In this document: in pieces, positions 26,064 to 36,586 of the stretch
Layout: each line of letters opens with the position of its first letter
How positions within the stretch are numbered: position 1 is the first letter of the stretch
NCBI GenBank assembly: GCA_963756495.1
Contig: CAVWNS010000014.1
Location: 124,001 to 188,000 of the forward strand
DNA length: 64,000 bases
Source: DATFDN01 sp963756495
GTDB lineage: Bacteria; Pseudomonadota; Alphaproteobacteria; Acetobacterales; Acetobacteraceae
Direction of reading: 5' to 3'
The notes under the pieces: model-generated
What the model saw: the letters and a program-made list of their open reading frames with translations, nothing else
Databases searched by the model: none
Told to the model about the DNA's origin: nothing
Program-made: the position numbers and the translations under genes

Positions 26064-26762
26064 TCAGGGGGCACGCGCCAGCCGGACCAGCGCGCGCCGC
26101 ACGTCCTCGGCGCTGGCGGCCGGAGCCGGCCATGCCACGCGGATCACCCGCTCGCCGCACGCGAGATCGCAGCCGTCCACGTCGGCCGTCGCCATCCGCC
26201 AGGCACCGGGCACCCCGGCGATGCGCGACAGCGCGTCCGCGTGATCATGGTTGCAGTGCGCGAGGATCGCCGGCTCGGCCGCCTCCAGCGCCGCGACGCC
26301 CGCTGCATCGGGCGCGAGGTCGGCGGCCCGCAGGCGCGACGCCCGGGCGAACCCGGCCACCAGCAGCCCGTTCAGCGGCTGCATGCGCCAAAGCTTGAAG
26401 TCACCGAAATCCGCGTACAAGGCAGCATACGGATGCACCGCGAGATAGCGCGCCTTCAGCGCCGGGCTTGCATCGGGCGCCGCCAGTCCGGTCACGGTCA
26501 GCCGCGGCGCGGTCTGCGGGTTGACCTCCTCGGCCGGGCCGCTCACCAGCACCGCGCAGCGCGGGTCGGCCCGCAGATGGCGCGTATGCTCCGCCAGGTC
26601 CGACAGCAGCAGGAGAACGGACCCGTCCGGCGCTGTCGCCGGTGTCACCAGGGACGCGAAGGGCTGGCCCTCGGCCGAGGTGGCCAGCGTGCCCATCCGC
26701 GCAGCCCGCGCCAGGCAGCGCGCGGCAAAGCCGGTCAGTTCGTTGCCCCGAACTATCGCCAT
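26064..26762 (-). CDS. HugZ-like protein: PNPOx split barrel plus DUF2470
   Basis: This 232-residue protein has an N-terminal flavin-reductase-like split barrel (MGTLATSAEGQPFASLVTPA, VLLLLSDLAEHTRHLRADPR, FGDFKLWRMQPLNGLLVAGFARA) and a C-terminal DUF2470 domain (AILAHCNHDHADALSRIAG). This architecture is that of HugZ-type heme-degrading or heme-binding proteins. Heme use is inference; no heme uptake genes are nearby. Confidence 0.8.
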   Translation of the reverse strand: MAIVRGNELTGFAARCLARAARMGTLATSAEGQPFASLVTPATAPDGSVLLLLSDLAEHTRHLRADPRCAVLVSGPAEEVNPQTAPRLTVTGLAAPDASPALKARYLAVHPYAALYADFGDFKLWRMQPLNGLLVAGFARASRLRAADLAPDAAGVAALEAAEPAILAHCNHDHADALSRIAGVPGAWRMATADVDGCDLACGERVIRVAWPAPAASAEDVRRALVRLARAP

Positions 26763-26831
26763 ATTGCGTTCACCTCGTGTCCGCTATGCGTCACACTGAT
26801 CCGGGGGACTTGGCCGAAAGGGATTAAAACG

Positions 26832-27533
<702 letters not shown>

Positions 27534-27534
27534 T

Positions 27535-29217
27535 GTGCCTCAGCGCCTGGCCGGGCGGTCGGCATCACCGCAGGCGCCGCTCGCGCCCGCCGTCGCGCCG
27601 CACGCCACGCGCCTGCGCTGGGTCTCGCCGCTGCTGCGCCGCATCCTGCTCGTCAATGCGCTGCCCCTGGTGCTGCTGGTGGCCGCGCTGCTCTACCTCG
27701 ACCAGTACCAGAACGGGCTCCTGGAAGCCGAGGTCTCCGCCTTGCGCGAGCAGGGGCGAATCTTCGCCGGCGCCCTGGCCGAGAGCGCGGTCAGCGTCGC
27801 CAACCCGCAAGACCCGAAGCTGGTCGCCGACATCGCCCGCCCACTGCTTTATAGGCTGACCGAGCCGAGCCCGGACGCCGAGGCGAAGCTTTATGCCCCC
27901 GACGGCGCGCTGATCGCCGATTCGCGGGTGCGCGAGGGGCCGAAGGGCACCCAACGCGAGCCGCTGCCGCCGGCGGACAACCGAGGCGCGTTCCTGGCCG
28001 GGATCGGCTGGCTGTACGATCACGTGCTCGCGCTGATGCCGCAGAAGATGCCAACCCATGTGGACCTGACGCCGGGCGGCGCCGGTCCGGAGTGGCAGCC
28101 CGATGTGAAGGAGGAACTGCGCCTGTCCAGCTCCGACCAGAGCCGGGAGACGCCGCCCTACATCCGGCGCACCATCGACAACCAGTTGCTGGTGACGGTG
28201 GCGGTTCCGGTTGAACGCGACCGGCATACCGTCGGCATCGTCCTGCTGACGCGCGAGGCGCGGGAGGTGGACGCAAGCCTGTTCGCAATCCGTGTCTCCA
28301 TCCTGGCGCTGTTCGGGCTCGCCATCGCGCTCACTGTCCTGCTGTCGTGGTATCTCTCGCGCACGATCGCCCGGCCGATCCTGCAACTGGCCCTGGCGGC
28401 GGCGGAGATGCGCGAGGGTGAGGGGCGGACCGGCAGCGTGCCGCGCGCGCTGCTACAGCGGCGCGACGAAGTGGGCACGCTGGCGGTGGCGCTGGCCGAT
28501 TCGGCGGCGGCGCTATGGCACCGGATGGACGCCATCGAGCGCTTCGCCGCCGATGTCGCGCACGAGATCAAGAACCCGCTCAGCTCCATCCGCAGCGCCA
28601 TCGAGACGCTGCGCCGCATCCAGGACCAGAACCGCCAGAAGCAGCTCCTCGCCATCGTCACCGACGATGTCATCCGGCTCGACCGCCTCATCAGCGACGT
28701 CGCGGATGCCTCGCGGGTAGACGCCGAGCTGTCGCGGGTCATGGCGGAGCGGGTGGACGTGACCCCGATCCTGCGCACCCTGAAGGAGTTGCAGGAGGCG
28801 ACGCGGGGCGAGGACGATCCGTGGATCGATCTCGCGGTCCCGGAGAGCGGCTTGGTCGTGCGTGGCGTGGAGGACCGGCTCGTGCAGGTGTTCCGCAACC
28901 TCATCAGCAACGCCGAATCGTTCAGCCCGCCGCGCGGGCGGATCGGGGTCGGCGCGCGCGCGAGCAACGGCATAACGGAGATCACCGTCGACGATGAGGG
29001 GCCGGGCATTCCCGACGGCAAGCTGGACCAGATTTTCGACCGCTTCTACAGCGAGCGCCCGAAGGACGAACGGTTCGGCCAGCATTCCGGGCTGGGGCTT
29101 TCGATCAGCAAGCAGATCGTCGAGGCGCTGCGCGGCCGCATCACCGCCGATAATCGGCGTGCCCCGGATGGGCGCGTGCTCGGCGCGCGCTTCGTGGTGC
29201 TGCTGCCGATGGCCTGA
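27535..29217 (+). CDS. chvG: Sensor histidine kinase ChvG
   Basis: A 560-residue kinase with two membrane segments (LLVNALPLVLLVAALLYLDQY and ILALFGLAIALTVLLSWYL) around a large periplasmic sensor domain, then HAMP. The dimerisation helix has His343 (ADVAHEIKNPLSSIRSA) and the ATP-binding boxes are FRNLISNAESFSP, DDEGPGIPDGKL and SGLGLSISKQIVEAL. GTG start at 27535 immediately follows the chvI stop. The hprK/PTS genes that often follow chvG in alphaproteobacteria are absent; the next gene is on the other strand. Confidence 0.92.
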   Translation: MPQRLAGRSASPQAPLAPAVAPHATRLRWVSPLLRRILLVNALPLVLLVAALLYLDQYQNGLLEAEVSALREQGRIFAGALAESAVSVANPQDPKLVADIARPLLYRLTEPSPDAEAKLYAPDGALIADSRVREGPKGTQREPLPPADNRGAFLAGIGWLYDHVLALMPQKMPTHVDLTPGGAGPEWQPDVKEELRLSSSDQSRETPPYIRRTIDNQLLVTVAVPVERDRHTVGIVLLTREAREVDASLFAIRVSILALFGLAIALTVLLSWYLSRTIARPILQLALAAAEMREGEGRTGSVPRALLQRRDEVGTLAVALADSAAALWHRMDAIERFAADVAHEIKNPLSSIRSAIETLRRIQDQNRQKQLLAIVTDDVIRLDRLISDVADASRVDAELSRVMAERVDVTPILRTLKELQEATRGEDDPWIDLAVPESGLVVRGVEDRLVQVFRNLISNAESFSPPRGRIGVGARASNGITEITVDDEGPGIPDGKLDQIFDRFYSERPKDERFGQHSGLGLSISKQIVEALRGRITADNRRAPDGRVLGARFVVLLPMA

Positions 29218-29252
29218 GCGCCCGTGCGAAGCGTCCCTGGGTCAGAATCAGG

Positions 29253-30407
29253 TCACGCGGCCTGGCTGAACTTGGGCAGGACGTGGGACCCGTAGAAGTT
29301 GATCACCCGCCGCTGATCCGGCTGGCCGGAGTGGACATTGACGATGCTCACCCCGGTCTCCTGCAATTCCCGGATCTTGGCGATATGCACGGCGGGGTCC
29401 GTGCTGATGGCCCATTGCTTGGTGACTTCTTCCAGCGGGACCTGCTGGTCGGCCAATTGCTGGATGCGCGCAGGATCGGAAATGTCGAAATACGGTTTCC
29501 AGGCCTTGGGGCCGAACCGCCACAACTCGGCCGCCTGCCGGGCGTCGGCTTGACTGCCGACAATCGCGTAGTGCTCGACCATCACCGGCATGTTCGCCGG
29601 ATTCTTCCCGGCGGCGCGCGCGCCGTCCTCCCATTCGGATTTGTACTGCTGCCAGCTGTGCGGGTCGGTGATCAGCCCATCGCCGTACTGACCCGCCAGC
29701 CGCATCGACTTGCGACCATTGGCGGCGGTCAGCAGAGGAATGGGACGCGGTGGCGGGTTATAGAGCTTCGCATCGACCGTGTAGTACGTGCCCTTATGGG
29801 AGACCTGCTGTCCGGTCCAGAGTTGGCGGATGACGGTGATCGCCTCGATGAGGCGGTCCCAGCGCTCCTGCCATTTCGGCCAGGTTCCCGTCGCGGCCTG
29901 CTCGTTGAGCGCCTCGCCGGACCCGACGCCCAGGAAGATCCGGCCCGGCGATAGAAGACTGAGCGAGGCGAACGCCTCCGCGACGACAGCGGGATTGTAG
30001 CGGATCGTCGGGCACGTCACCATGGTGCCCGTCCAGCTATGCTGTACGGGCGCGCTCAAGGCGGCCAGTGTCACCCATGCTTGTCCCGCATGACCCTCAT
30101 TCGCCTGCCAGGGCTGTAGATGGTCGCTTGTCGAGATCAGGTGGAACCCGGATCGGGATGCCAGCGCGCCAAGCTGGACAAGCTCGGGCACCGGGAACTG
30201 CTCGTGCGCCAGATCGAAACCGATCATGCCCTTGCGAAGCTCGCCGATGCCTTGAGTGGCGGAACTGCCCGCCGGGCGCTGGGTGTTTCCGGTCTGGGTG
30301 CTTCCGGTCTGGGCGTGCGCGGCTGTCGCACCCATGCCCGCCGCGCCGGCCAGCATCGTCCATTGCAAAAGCTTGCGCCGGTCCGGAGACAGCGCGTCGT
30401 CAGTCAT
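29253..30407 (-). CDS. Tat-exported LLM-class oxidoreductase (F420-dependent type)
   Basis: This luciferase-fold protein of about 384 residues has a twin-arginine-like leader (SPDRRKLLQWTMLAGAAGMGATAAHAQ). The body matches F420-dependent glucose-6-phosphate dehydrogenase relatives: GFDLAHEQFPVPELVQLGALA, ISTSDHLQPWQ, GTMVTCPTIRYNPAVVAEAFASL, RIFLGVGSGEALNE. The leader plus this body recalls the exported mycobacterial F420-dependent hydroxymycolic acid dehydrogenase. F420 use is inference, supported by fbiC elsewhere in the window. The start at MTDDALSP was taken because it places the arginines correctly for a Tat leader. Confidence 0.82.
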   Translation of the reverse strand: MTDDALSPDRRKLLQWTMLAGAAGMGATAAHAQTGSTQTGNTQRPAGSSATQGIGELRKGMIGFDLAHEQFPVPELVQLGALASRSGFHLISTSDHLQPWQANEGHAGQAWVTLAALSAPVQHSWTGTMVTCPTIRYNPAVVAEAFASLSLLSPGRIFLGVGSGEALNEQAATGTWPKWQERWDRLIEAITVIRQLWTGQQVSHKGTYYTVDAKLYNPPPRPIPLLTAANGRKSMRLAGQYGDGLITDPHSWQQYKSEWEDGARAAGKNPANMPVMVEHYAIVGSQADARQAAELWRFGPKAWKPYFDISDPARIQQLADQQVPLEEVTKQWAISTDPAVHIAKIRELQETGVSIVNVHSGQPDQRRVINFYGSHVLPKFSQAA

Positions 30408-30567
30408 GGAAGTGCGAGTGCGTGACACGGCGTGCTCCGGCGAACGAGTGCGACAGCAACGAGGGACCCAAGCCGAAGTTCCCTCGTCGCAACGCGGCGG
30501 GGACACGCTCGGGCGTCCGCTCGCGCGGCGCATCAGCGCCTGTGGCGGCGTCCGGATCGCCCCGTCT

Positions 30568-31357
30568 TCATCCGCATCGTCGCTCGATCTCCGGGCGCAG
30601 CCGGTCCCAGTGCGCGCCGATGCGCGCCAGCATCGACGCGTCGCAATACGCTCGAGGTCGCGCGACATTGAGGCCGACGAAATGCGCGCCGCATCGCCCA
30701 AGGTCAGGCGCGTGTGGCGGAAAAGGCGAGCAGATGGCGACATCGGTCACGGGCACGACGGCGCACGGGGCACGGCGGGAAAGGGCGGCGACCTGAAGCC
30801 CCTGCTCGTCGAGTTCGGAGGCGAGCCGGACAGGATGGGCGCGCAGCATGTCGCGCAAGGCGGCGGCGAGGTCGAAGCCCGGCGGCAGTCCCCTTATGCC
30901 GCTGTTGCGCGGCGCCGGGCCGCACAGGGCGGCAAACTGTCCGAACGCGGGCGCGACATCCTCCGCGAGCAGGCACGTCCCGGCCCCCTCTGCCGCCAGC
31001 CAGGCGCGCATCGCCTGCGGCATGTCCCAAAGGATGCAATCGTTGTCGAGCGCGATCTCCCAGTCGTCTTGGGTCAGCCGCATGGGCGCGAACTTCCAGG
31101 CGACACCCTCGGCTAATCCGGGATCGAGATGCGCGCGCAGGAAGTCCGGGATTCTGGCCGTCGGAGGCGTGCCACGACACGTCGTCCGGCACCGCGCCGG
31201 TGTGCGCGCGCGCCGTGACCACGTCGATCGTGTTGACGCAGACGGCAAGCCGCACGCCCGGCCCGAACGCGCGCCGCGCCCCCAGGATAGACAGGTGCAG
31301 CGCGGCGAACCCGCGCGCGCTGACATCGCCCACAGTCCAGCGGATCGTGACCGGCAC
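30568..31357 (-). pseudogene. Unrecognised protein, possibly glycosyltransferase-like, frameshifted
   Basis: Two frames make one protein of about 262 residues. It begins at a GTG ending at 31357 (MPVTIRWTVGDVSARGFAALHLSILGARRAF) and continues in another frame from about 31157 (RIPDFLRAHLDPGLAEGVAWKF) to 30568. An extra base near 31156-31157 explains the switch. The stretch DDWEIALDNDCILWDMP resembles the strand carrying the metal-binding DxD of glycosyltransferases, which is the only functional hint. It lies downstream of, and on the same strand as, the 514-residue unknown gene. Confidence 0.55.
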
Positions 31358-31429
31358 CGACTGGACGGTGGTCAGTGCAGCCCGGCGATGTCCATAGCCT
31401 GCCCGAACCGCCGGCTCGCCTCCAGCGCG

Positions 31430-32974
31430 TCACCTGTACTTTCGATGAACCGCCGTGTGCTGCGCGGCGGCGAGCAGCAGCCGGTCGCGATCCTGGCTGC
31501 GGTTGCGCCCCCAGTCCTGCAACATGCATTGGGCGATCTCCTGATTGTGCGGATCGTTGCCCAGCCGGGTCGCGTTGATCGCCATCCGCTGGATCAGCGG
31601 GGCGCGGTCGGCGAAGTTGTCGAGATAGGCCTGCGTCCAGGCCAGGCTGTCCGGCCCGTGCAGCCCCGTCACCGCATCATCCACACGGTCCAGGACCTGC
31701 GCCTGGGTCATCCGGTCCGCCCCGGCCGGCGCCTGCACGACGACCGGATTCAGATCGCCCGTCTGCTTCTGGTGGAACGCCGCACGGTTGAGGAAGGAGG
31801 CCGCCACGTACAGCAGCTTCAGCCGCCGTGGATGCGCGAAGTTGTCAAAGAACCAGCCCAGCGTGCTGCAATATTCATAGCAGTGCTGGGGCAGGGAGAA
31901 GTTGGTGGCGATCTGCGTCTCGATCACGACCTGCGCCGCGGCGGTCTGGATGGTGTCGAGGATGCGGCGTGGTCCCTTGCCGGCCAGCAGCAGGCGCGAC
32001 AGCACCTCCACATAGGCGGGTTCCGGTTGACGGATGATGGCGTCGGTCAGCTCCGCCGCCTCTTGCTGGGTCAGCGCCTCGGTGTTGGCCAGCAGCGCCG
32101 TCTCGCGCGCGCTTGCCCCGTGATAGGGAACCGCGTGCAGGTCCTCGCCGTCGAGGAACACCTTCACCGCATTGCACGCCATCTCGTAGGTGGAATACCA
32201 GCGCGGCCCGACCGCGATGTCGAGCGCGCCGGCATAGAGGACATGGTGCGCGTTCTCCCAGCCGATCGCCTCGCCGATCTCGACGGTGGAGCGCGCGCGG
32301 TAAGCCTTGTGCCCGGTCGTGTAGGAGCGGTTGAGGAACGCGCGGTCCTGCACATCGATCAGCCCGGCGAACACCAGTTCGGCGAGCACCTCGCGCCGAT
32401 GCGGCGTCTCCTGCATCAGCCCCAGGAAGACGCGGTAGGCGGCCAGCACCTCACCGCGATGCACCAGGGTCAGCCAGTGGCCGAGCCGCTCGCGCAGCGG
32501 TCCTTCGAGGCGCGTCGGTTCCTGGTCCGGCCAATAGACGGCCGGCGCGGGCGGGTGCTCGATCGCGCCCTTGAAGCCGCGCGTATAGTGGCCCGGCGCC
32601 TTGCCGACCTTCTGGTTCCAGATGTCGAGGCCGGTCGGGATGTACCAGATGGTCTGCGCCATTGGCAGCCCGGCCATCGCGGCGGGCAGCATGCGCGCAA
32701 GATTGACGCTGGCGCGCGCCGATAACAGGCAGTGATCGTTGTTGACGAAGTTCGGATATCCGTCGTCGATCCGCTCGTGGTAGGGCACATGCGTGTACGG
32801 CGCGTGGATGCGCACGCCCTCCGCCATGATCTCCGCCAGCGGACGCCCAGCGCGCAGCAGCGCGTAGTAGGCCTCGCTGGCTCCCACCTGGTCGCGCGCC
32901 AGGATGCGTTCCTCAAGCCGCCCGTAAAGGGCGCTCGCGTCGCGCGGCCGTGCCTGCGTGACTGCCTCGGACAT
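31430..32974 (-). CDS. Unrecognised 514-residue His/Tyr-rich protein
   Basis: This is a soluble, mainly helical protein without signal peptide. Conserved-looking stretches are rich in His, Tyr and Asn: RIHAPYTHVPYHERIDDGYPNF, VNNDHCLLSARAS, TTGHKAYRARSTVEIGEAIGW, ENAHHVLYAGALDI, FSLPQHCYEYC. This pattern suggests a metal- or heme-type active site; questin-oxidase-like proteins came to mind, but I cannot support that. The gene is intact and is followed by the frameshifted gene at 30568-31357 on the same strand. Confidence 0.55.
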   Translation of the reverse strand: MSEAVTQARPRDASALYGRLEERILARDQVGASEAYYALLRAGRPLAEIMAEGVRIHAPYTHVPYHERIDDGYPNFVNNDHCLLSARASVNLARMLPAAMAGLPMAQTIWYIPTGLDIWNQKVGKAPGHYTRGFKGAIEHPPAPAVYWPDQEPTRLEGPLRERLGHWLTLVHRGEVLAAYRVFLGLMQETPHRREVLAELVFAGLIDVQDRAFLNRSYTTGHKAYRARSTVEIGEAIGWENAHHVLYAGALDIAVGPRWYSTYEMACNAVKVFLDGEDLHAVPYHGASARETALLANTEALTQQEAAELTDAIIRQPEPAYVEVLSRLLLAGKGPRRILDTIQTAAAQVVIETQIATNFSLPQHCYEYCSTLGWFFDNFAHPRRLKLLYVAASFLNRAAFHQKQTGDLNPVVVQAPAGADRMTQAQVLDRVDDAVTGLHGPDSLAWTQAYLDNFADRAPLIQRMAINATRLGNDPHNQEIAQCMLQDWGRNRSQDRDRLLLAAAQHTAVHRKYR

Positions 32975-33234
32975 GTCCGCTCCTCAGTTGGTGTTGCTAT
33001 CGATTTGTCACGATCCTACTCCCACGGCACCGGCCCGACAACCGCGGGCGGCCGCGCCCGGCCCCGAGGCTCCACGCTCGAGGCCGAAGTTCTTGACAGC
33101 GCCTGAAATTGGCTGTGCAAGCGTTAAGAAATCGGGGCTGGACTGCCACCGGAAGAATCACGGATACTTGACCTGCTGCCACCACACCCACCGCGTTCGG
33201 CCGGGATCGGCCCGACGTGCGGAAGGATCGTTGC

Positions 33235-34645
33235 ATGGACCGTTCTCGCCGGCGCTTACGCAAGGCTTTGCTGCTCGGCTCGGTGTTCCTCGCTGGCGTC
33301 GCGGCCGTGCCGGCAAGCGGCCTGATGGGCCGCCATCTCGGCCTTGGCATCGACACCGCGCGCGCCCAGGGGACGGAGCAGTCCGACACCTACCGCTGGC
33401 TCACGTCTGTTCGGCGACGTGTTCGAACGGGTGCGCGCCGACTACGTGGACAAGGTCGGCGACAAGGCCCTGGTCGAGAATGCGTTGAACGGGATGCTGA
33501 CCGGGCTCGACCCGCACTCCTCCTACATGACCGCCCAGCAGTTCCGCGACATGGAGGTGCAGACGCGCGGCCAGTTCGGCGGCCTCGGGCTGGAAGTGAC
33601 GGCCGACAAGGACGGGCTCGTGAAGGTGATCAGCCCGATCGACGACACCCCCGCCTCGCGCGCGGGCGTTCGCGCGGGCGACTTCATCACCCAGATCGAC
33701 GGCAAGACGGTCGAGGGGCTGTCGCTCGCCGACACGGTCGACAAGATGCGCGGCCCTCCGAACACGAAGATCGAGCTGACCCTGAAGCGCGAGGGCGTGG
33801 ACAAGCCGGTGGTGGTCTCGCTGATCCGCGAGATCATCCAGATCCATGTGGTCAAGACCCGGTTGGAGCCGAACAATATCGCCTATCTGAGGCTGTCGCA
33901 GTTCACCGAGGACGCCGATCCCGCCATACGCAAGGCATTGGCGCAGGTTCAACAGCAGGCCGGCGGCAAGCTGCGCGGCGTGGTGCTGGATCTGCGCAAT
34001 GACCCCGGCGGCCTGCTCGATCAGGCTGTGGCGGTGGCCAGCGACTTCATCGCGCAAGGCGAGATCGTCTCCACAAGGGCGCGGCACCCCGACGAGGACC
34101 AGCGCTGGCACGCCAAGGGCGACGACATCACCGGCGGCGTGCCGATGGTGGTGCTCATCAACAACGGATCGGCCTCGTCGAGCGAGATCGTCGCCGGTGC
34201 ATTGCAGGATCATCATCGCGCGGTGCTGCTCGGCACGCGCAGCTTCGGCAAGGGCTCGGTCCAGACGGTGGTTCCGCTGCCCGGCGGCGGCGCGATGCGG
34301 CTGACCACGGCGCGGTACTACACGCCCTCCGGCCGGTCGATCCAGGGCCTCGGCATCAGCCCCGACATCCGGGTGGCGGAAACGCGCGAGGCGGAGGACC
34401 ATTTCGGGCCGGAGCACGAGGCGAACCTGAACAACACCATCGCCAACGAGTTCGGCACCGCCGACAAGGCGCCGCCGCCGCGCACCGACCTGCCGCCGAT
34501 CTCCAGCACGATCCCGGCCAAGCCTCCGGCCAGCTTCCCAAAGTTCGATCCGGCCAAGCCGGATCAGACCGACTTCCAACTCCAGCAGGCGCTCGCCGTC
34601 GTCGGCGCAATGGGCGACCAGAAGCGCTCGGCGATGAACAACTAG
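33235..34645 (+). pseudogene. ctpA: CtpA-type S41 processing protease, one +1 frameshift
   Basis: This is a periplasmic carboxy-terminal protease: leader (RKALLLGSVFLAGVAAVPASG), then FGDVFERVRADYVDKVGDKALVENALNGML, a PDZ domain (GGLGLEVTADKDGLVKVISPIDDTPA and following), and the Ser-Lys dyad (NNGSASSSEIVAGAL and GTRSFGKGSVQTV). The frame breaks near 33405-33407: deleting one T restores YRWLTLFGDVFERV. Everything downstream is intact, so a sequence error is likely. It precedes the deacetylase and rppH genes, as in many alphaproteobacteria. The usual upstream envC-like peptidase gene is missing. Confidence 0.9.
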
Positions 34646-34687
34646 GCGCACGGGATGCGCGGATCATCGCAACGGCGCTCCGCGTGA

Positions 34688-35809
34688 GTGCCGCTCCGAC
34701 CGCTCGGCGTGGACCCGCGCACCGAACCGCGCGCCGCTGAGCGCTTCCGGACCGACCGAATTCGCGCCGCGGCCGCCGCGTTGCGCGGCGCGGTTCCGCC
34801 GGGACTTGGCGCGCGGCTAGCGACCTGGCGCGCGCTCGGCCTGTTCTGGGCCGGTGCTCTCGCGTGCCTCGGCGGGCTTGCCTTGACCTTGCAGCTTCTC
34901 GGTCCGCCTCCCGGGCCGCGCGCCGTCGCGACCGGACCGACGAACCCGGTGGCCACCACGAGCAGCCCGCCGCTGGAGCGGCGCGGGGCGGCGATCGTGG
35001 CGCCCGATCCCGCCTTGCTGGAGCCGGTCCCCGGCGAGCCGGGCCGGTTCCTGCCGCGCATCGCGGCCGACGGGCGCGCGCCCATGGCGGTTTATGCCGC
35101 CGCCGTTGCCCCCGGCGCCCATGGCCCGCGCGTCGGATTGATCCTCGCCGGCATCGGACTGGACCATCCGGCGAGCGAGGCCGCCCTGCGCGCGCTGCCC
35201 GCCGGAGTGACCCTGGCGATCTCGCCGTATGCGCGCGACCTCGATCCGCTGCTGGCGACGGCGCGCGCGGGCGGACACGAATACCTGCTCTCGGTCCCGA
35301 TGGAGCCGCGCGCGGTTGCGCTGAACAATCCCGGTGACCACGCACTGATGACGGCGCTCCCGCCGGAGGAGAACGCGCGACGCCTGGACTGGGCGCTGTC
35401 GCGGATCGCCGGCTATGTCGGCGTGACCGGCGCGCTGGGGCGAATGCGCGGGGAGGAGTTCGCCGGGCAGCCCGACCTGATGGCTCCCGTTCTGCGCGCC
35501 ATCGCCGCGCGCGGTCTGCTCTACGTCGATCCCCGGCCGGATGCCGGCCGCTTGCCCGTGGTCTGGGGGCGGCGGCCCGATGTCGTGGTCGACGATGCCG
35601 GAGGCGCGCAGGCCATCGACGCGCAACTCGCCGATCTGTCGCGGATTGCCCGCGACCGCGGCAGCGCGCTGGGCCTCGCCGGTGCGGTGGACCCGGCGAC
35701 GGTGGAGCGGATCGCCGCGTGGAGCGCACAGCTCGCGGCGCAGGGGCTGACCCTGGTGCCCGTCAGCGCGCTGGTCCGCCCACCGCCCAAGCCCGAGGCC
35801 GCGCGGTGA
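34688..35809 (+). CDS. Divergent polysaccharide deacetylase (YibQ-like)
   Basis: A 373-residue protein: one N-terminal membrane segment (LGLFWAGALACLGGLALTLQLLG) and a periplasmic domain with the family stretches RVGLILAGIGLDHPASEAALRALPAGVTLAISPYA, EYLLSVPMEPRA, ARRLDWALSRI, YVGVTGALG and LLYVDPRP. The family keeps the NodB-like fold with altered active-site residues. GTG start; its stop overlaps the rppH start. Located in the ctpA-rppH block, suggesting a cell-wall role. Confidence 0.85.
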   Translation: MPLRPLGVDPRTEPRAAERFRTDRIRAAAAALRGAVPPGLGARLATWRALGLFWAGALACLGGLALTLQLLGPPPGPRAVATGPTNPVATTSSPPLERRGAAIVAPDPALLEPVPGEPGRFLPRIAADGRAPMAVYAAAVAPGAHGPRVGLILAGIGLDHPASEAALRALPAGVTLAISPYARDLDPLLATARAGGHEYLLSVPMEPRAVALNNPGDHALMTALPPEENARRLDWALSRIAGYVGVTGALGRMRGEEFAGQPDLMAPVLRAIAARGLLYVDPRPDAGRLPVVWGRRPDVVVDDAGGAQAIDAQLADLSRIARDRGSALGLAGAVDPATVERIAAWSAQLAAQGLTLVPVSALVRPPPKPEAAR

Positions 35810-36306
35810 CGCCCGATCCCTCCGCGTTGCCGTACCGCCCGAATGTCGGGGCGGTGCTGTTCAATCCTGGCGGGCTGGTGTTCGTGGCGCGCCGCGCCGA
35901 CCTGCCGAATGCCGAGGGCGCGCCGGGCGGCTGGCAACTGCCGCAGGGCGGGATCGACGCCGACGAGGACCCAGGCGCGGCGGTCCTGCGCGAGCTGGAA
36001 GAGGAGATCGGGACGGACCGCGCCACCATCATCGGCGAACATCCGGACTGGCTCACCTACGACCTGCCCGACCACTTGGTCGGTGTCGCCCTGGGCGGTC
36101 GCTGGCGCGGGCAGCGCCAGCGGTGGTTCGCCCTGCGCTTCACCGGCTCGGACGCCGACATCCGCCTGGACCTCGACCCGCACCCGGAGTTCGACGCCTG
36201 GCGCTGGGCGAGGCTGTCGGAGCTTCCGGCGCTGGCGGTGGCGTTCAAGCGCCCGATCTACACGGTGCTGGCCCGTTCGTTCGGGCGCTTCGCAGCGCCG
36301 AACTGA
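35806..36306 (+). CDS. rppH: RNA pyrophosphohydrolase RppH
   Basis: A 166-residue NUDIX hydrolase that removes pyrophosphate from mRNA 5' ends or cleaves dinucleoside polyphosphates. The NUDIX box is at about residues 48-71 (GGIDADEDPGAAVLRELEEE followed by IG). The start YRPNVGAVLFNPGGLVFVARR and the QLPQGGI stretch are typical of RppH. GTG start overlaps the upstream stop (GTGA). Confidence 0.93.
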   Translation: MTPDPSALPYRPNVGAVLFNPGGLVFVARRADLPNAEGAPGGWQLPQGGIDADEDPGAAVLRELEEEIGTDRATIIGEHPDWLTYDLPDHLVGVALGGRWRGQRQRWFALRFTGSDADIRLDLDPHPEFDAWRWARLSELPALAVAFKRPIYTVLARSFGRFAAPN

Positions 36307-36328
36307 CGGGCGCCTTCCTGCTACATGC

Positions 36329-36586
36329 CTAAACTGCCCGTCGGCCGACGATGGCGTGATAGATCACCAGAACCACGATGGCGCCGATCACGGCGACGAT
36401 CACGCTGTAGATATTGAACCCGGTGACCGGAGCTGCTCCGAAGAACGAGAACAAGAAGCCTCCGACGATGGCGCCGACGATTCCGAGCACGATATCGAGG
36501 ATGATTCCCTCGCCACTTTTGTTGACGATCTTGCTGGCGATGAAGCCGGCAATGAGGCCAAGAATAATCCAGGCGATGATCGACAT
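36329..36586 (-). CDS. GlsB/YeaQ/YmgE-family membrane protein
   Basis: An 85-residue protein with three hydrophobic segments: IIAWIILGLIAGFIASKIV, then the glycine-rich IVLGIVGAIVGGFLFSFFG, then YSVIVAVIGAIVVLVIYHAIVGRR. These transglycosylase-associated small membrane proteins are usually stress-induced. Convergent with rppH. Confidence 0.9.
   Translation of the reverse strand: MSIIAWIILGLIAGFIASKIVNKSGEGIILDIVLGIVGAIVGGFLFSFFGAAPVTGFNIYSVIVAVIGAIVVLVIYHAIVGRRAV

Noticed and set aside
33093..33121. TTGACA-N17-TGCAAG as promoter of ctpA
   Set aside because: The -35 is perfect but the -10 is poor and lies more than 110 bases from the start codon; too weak to list.
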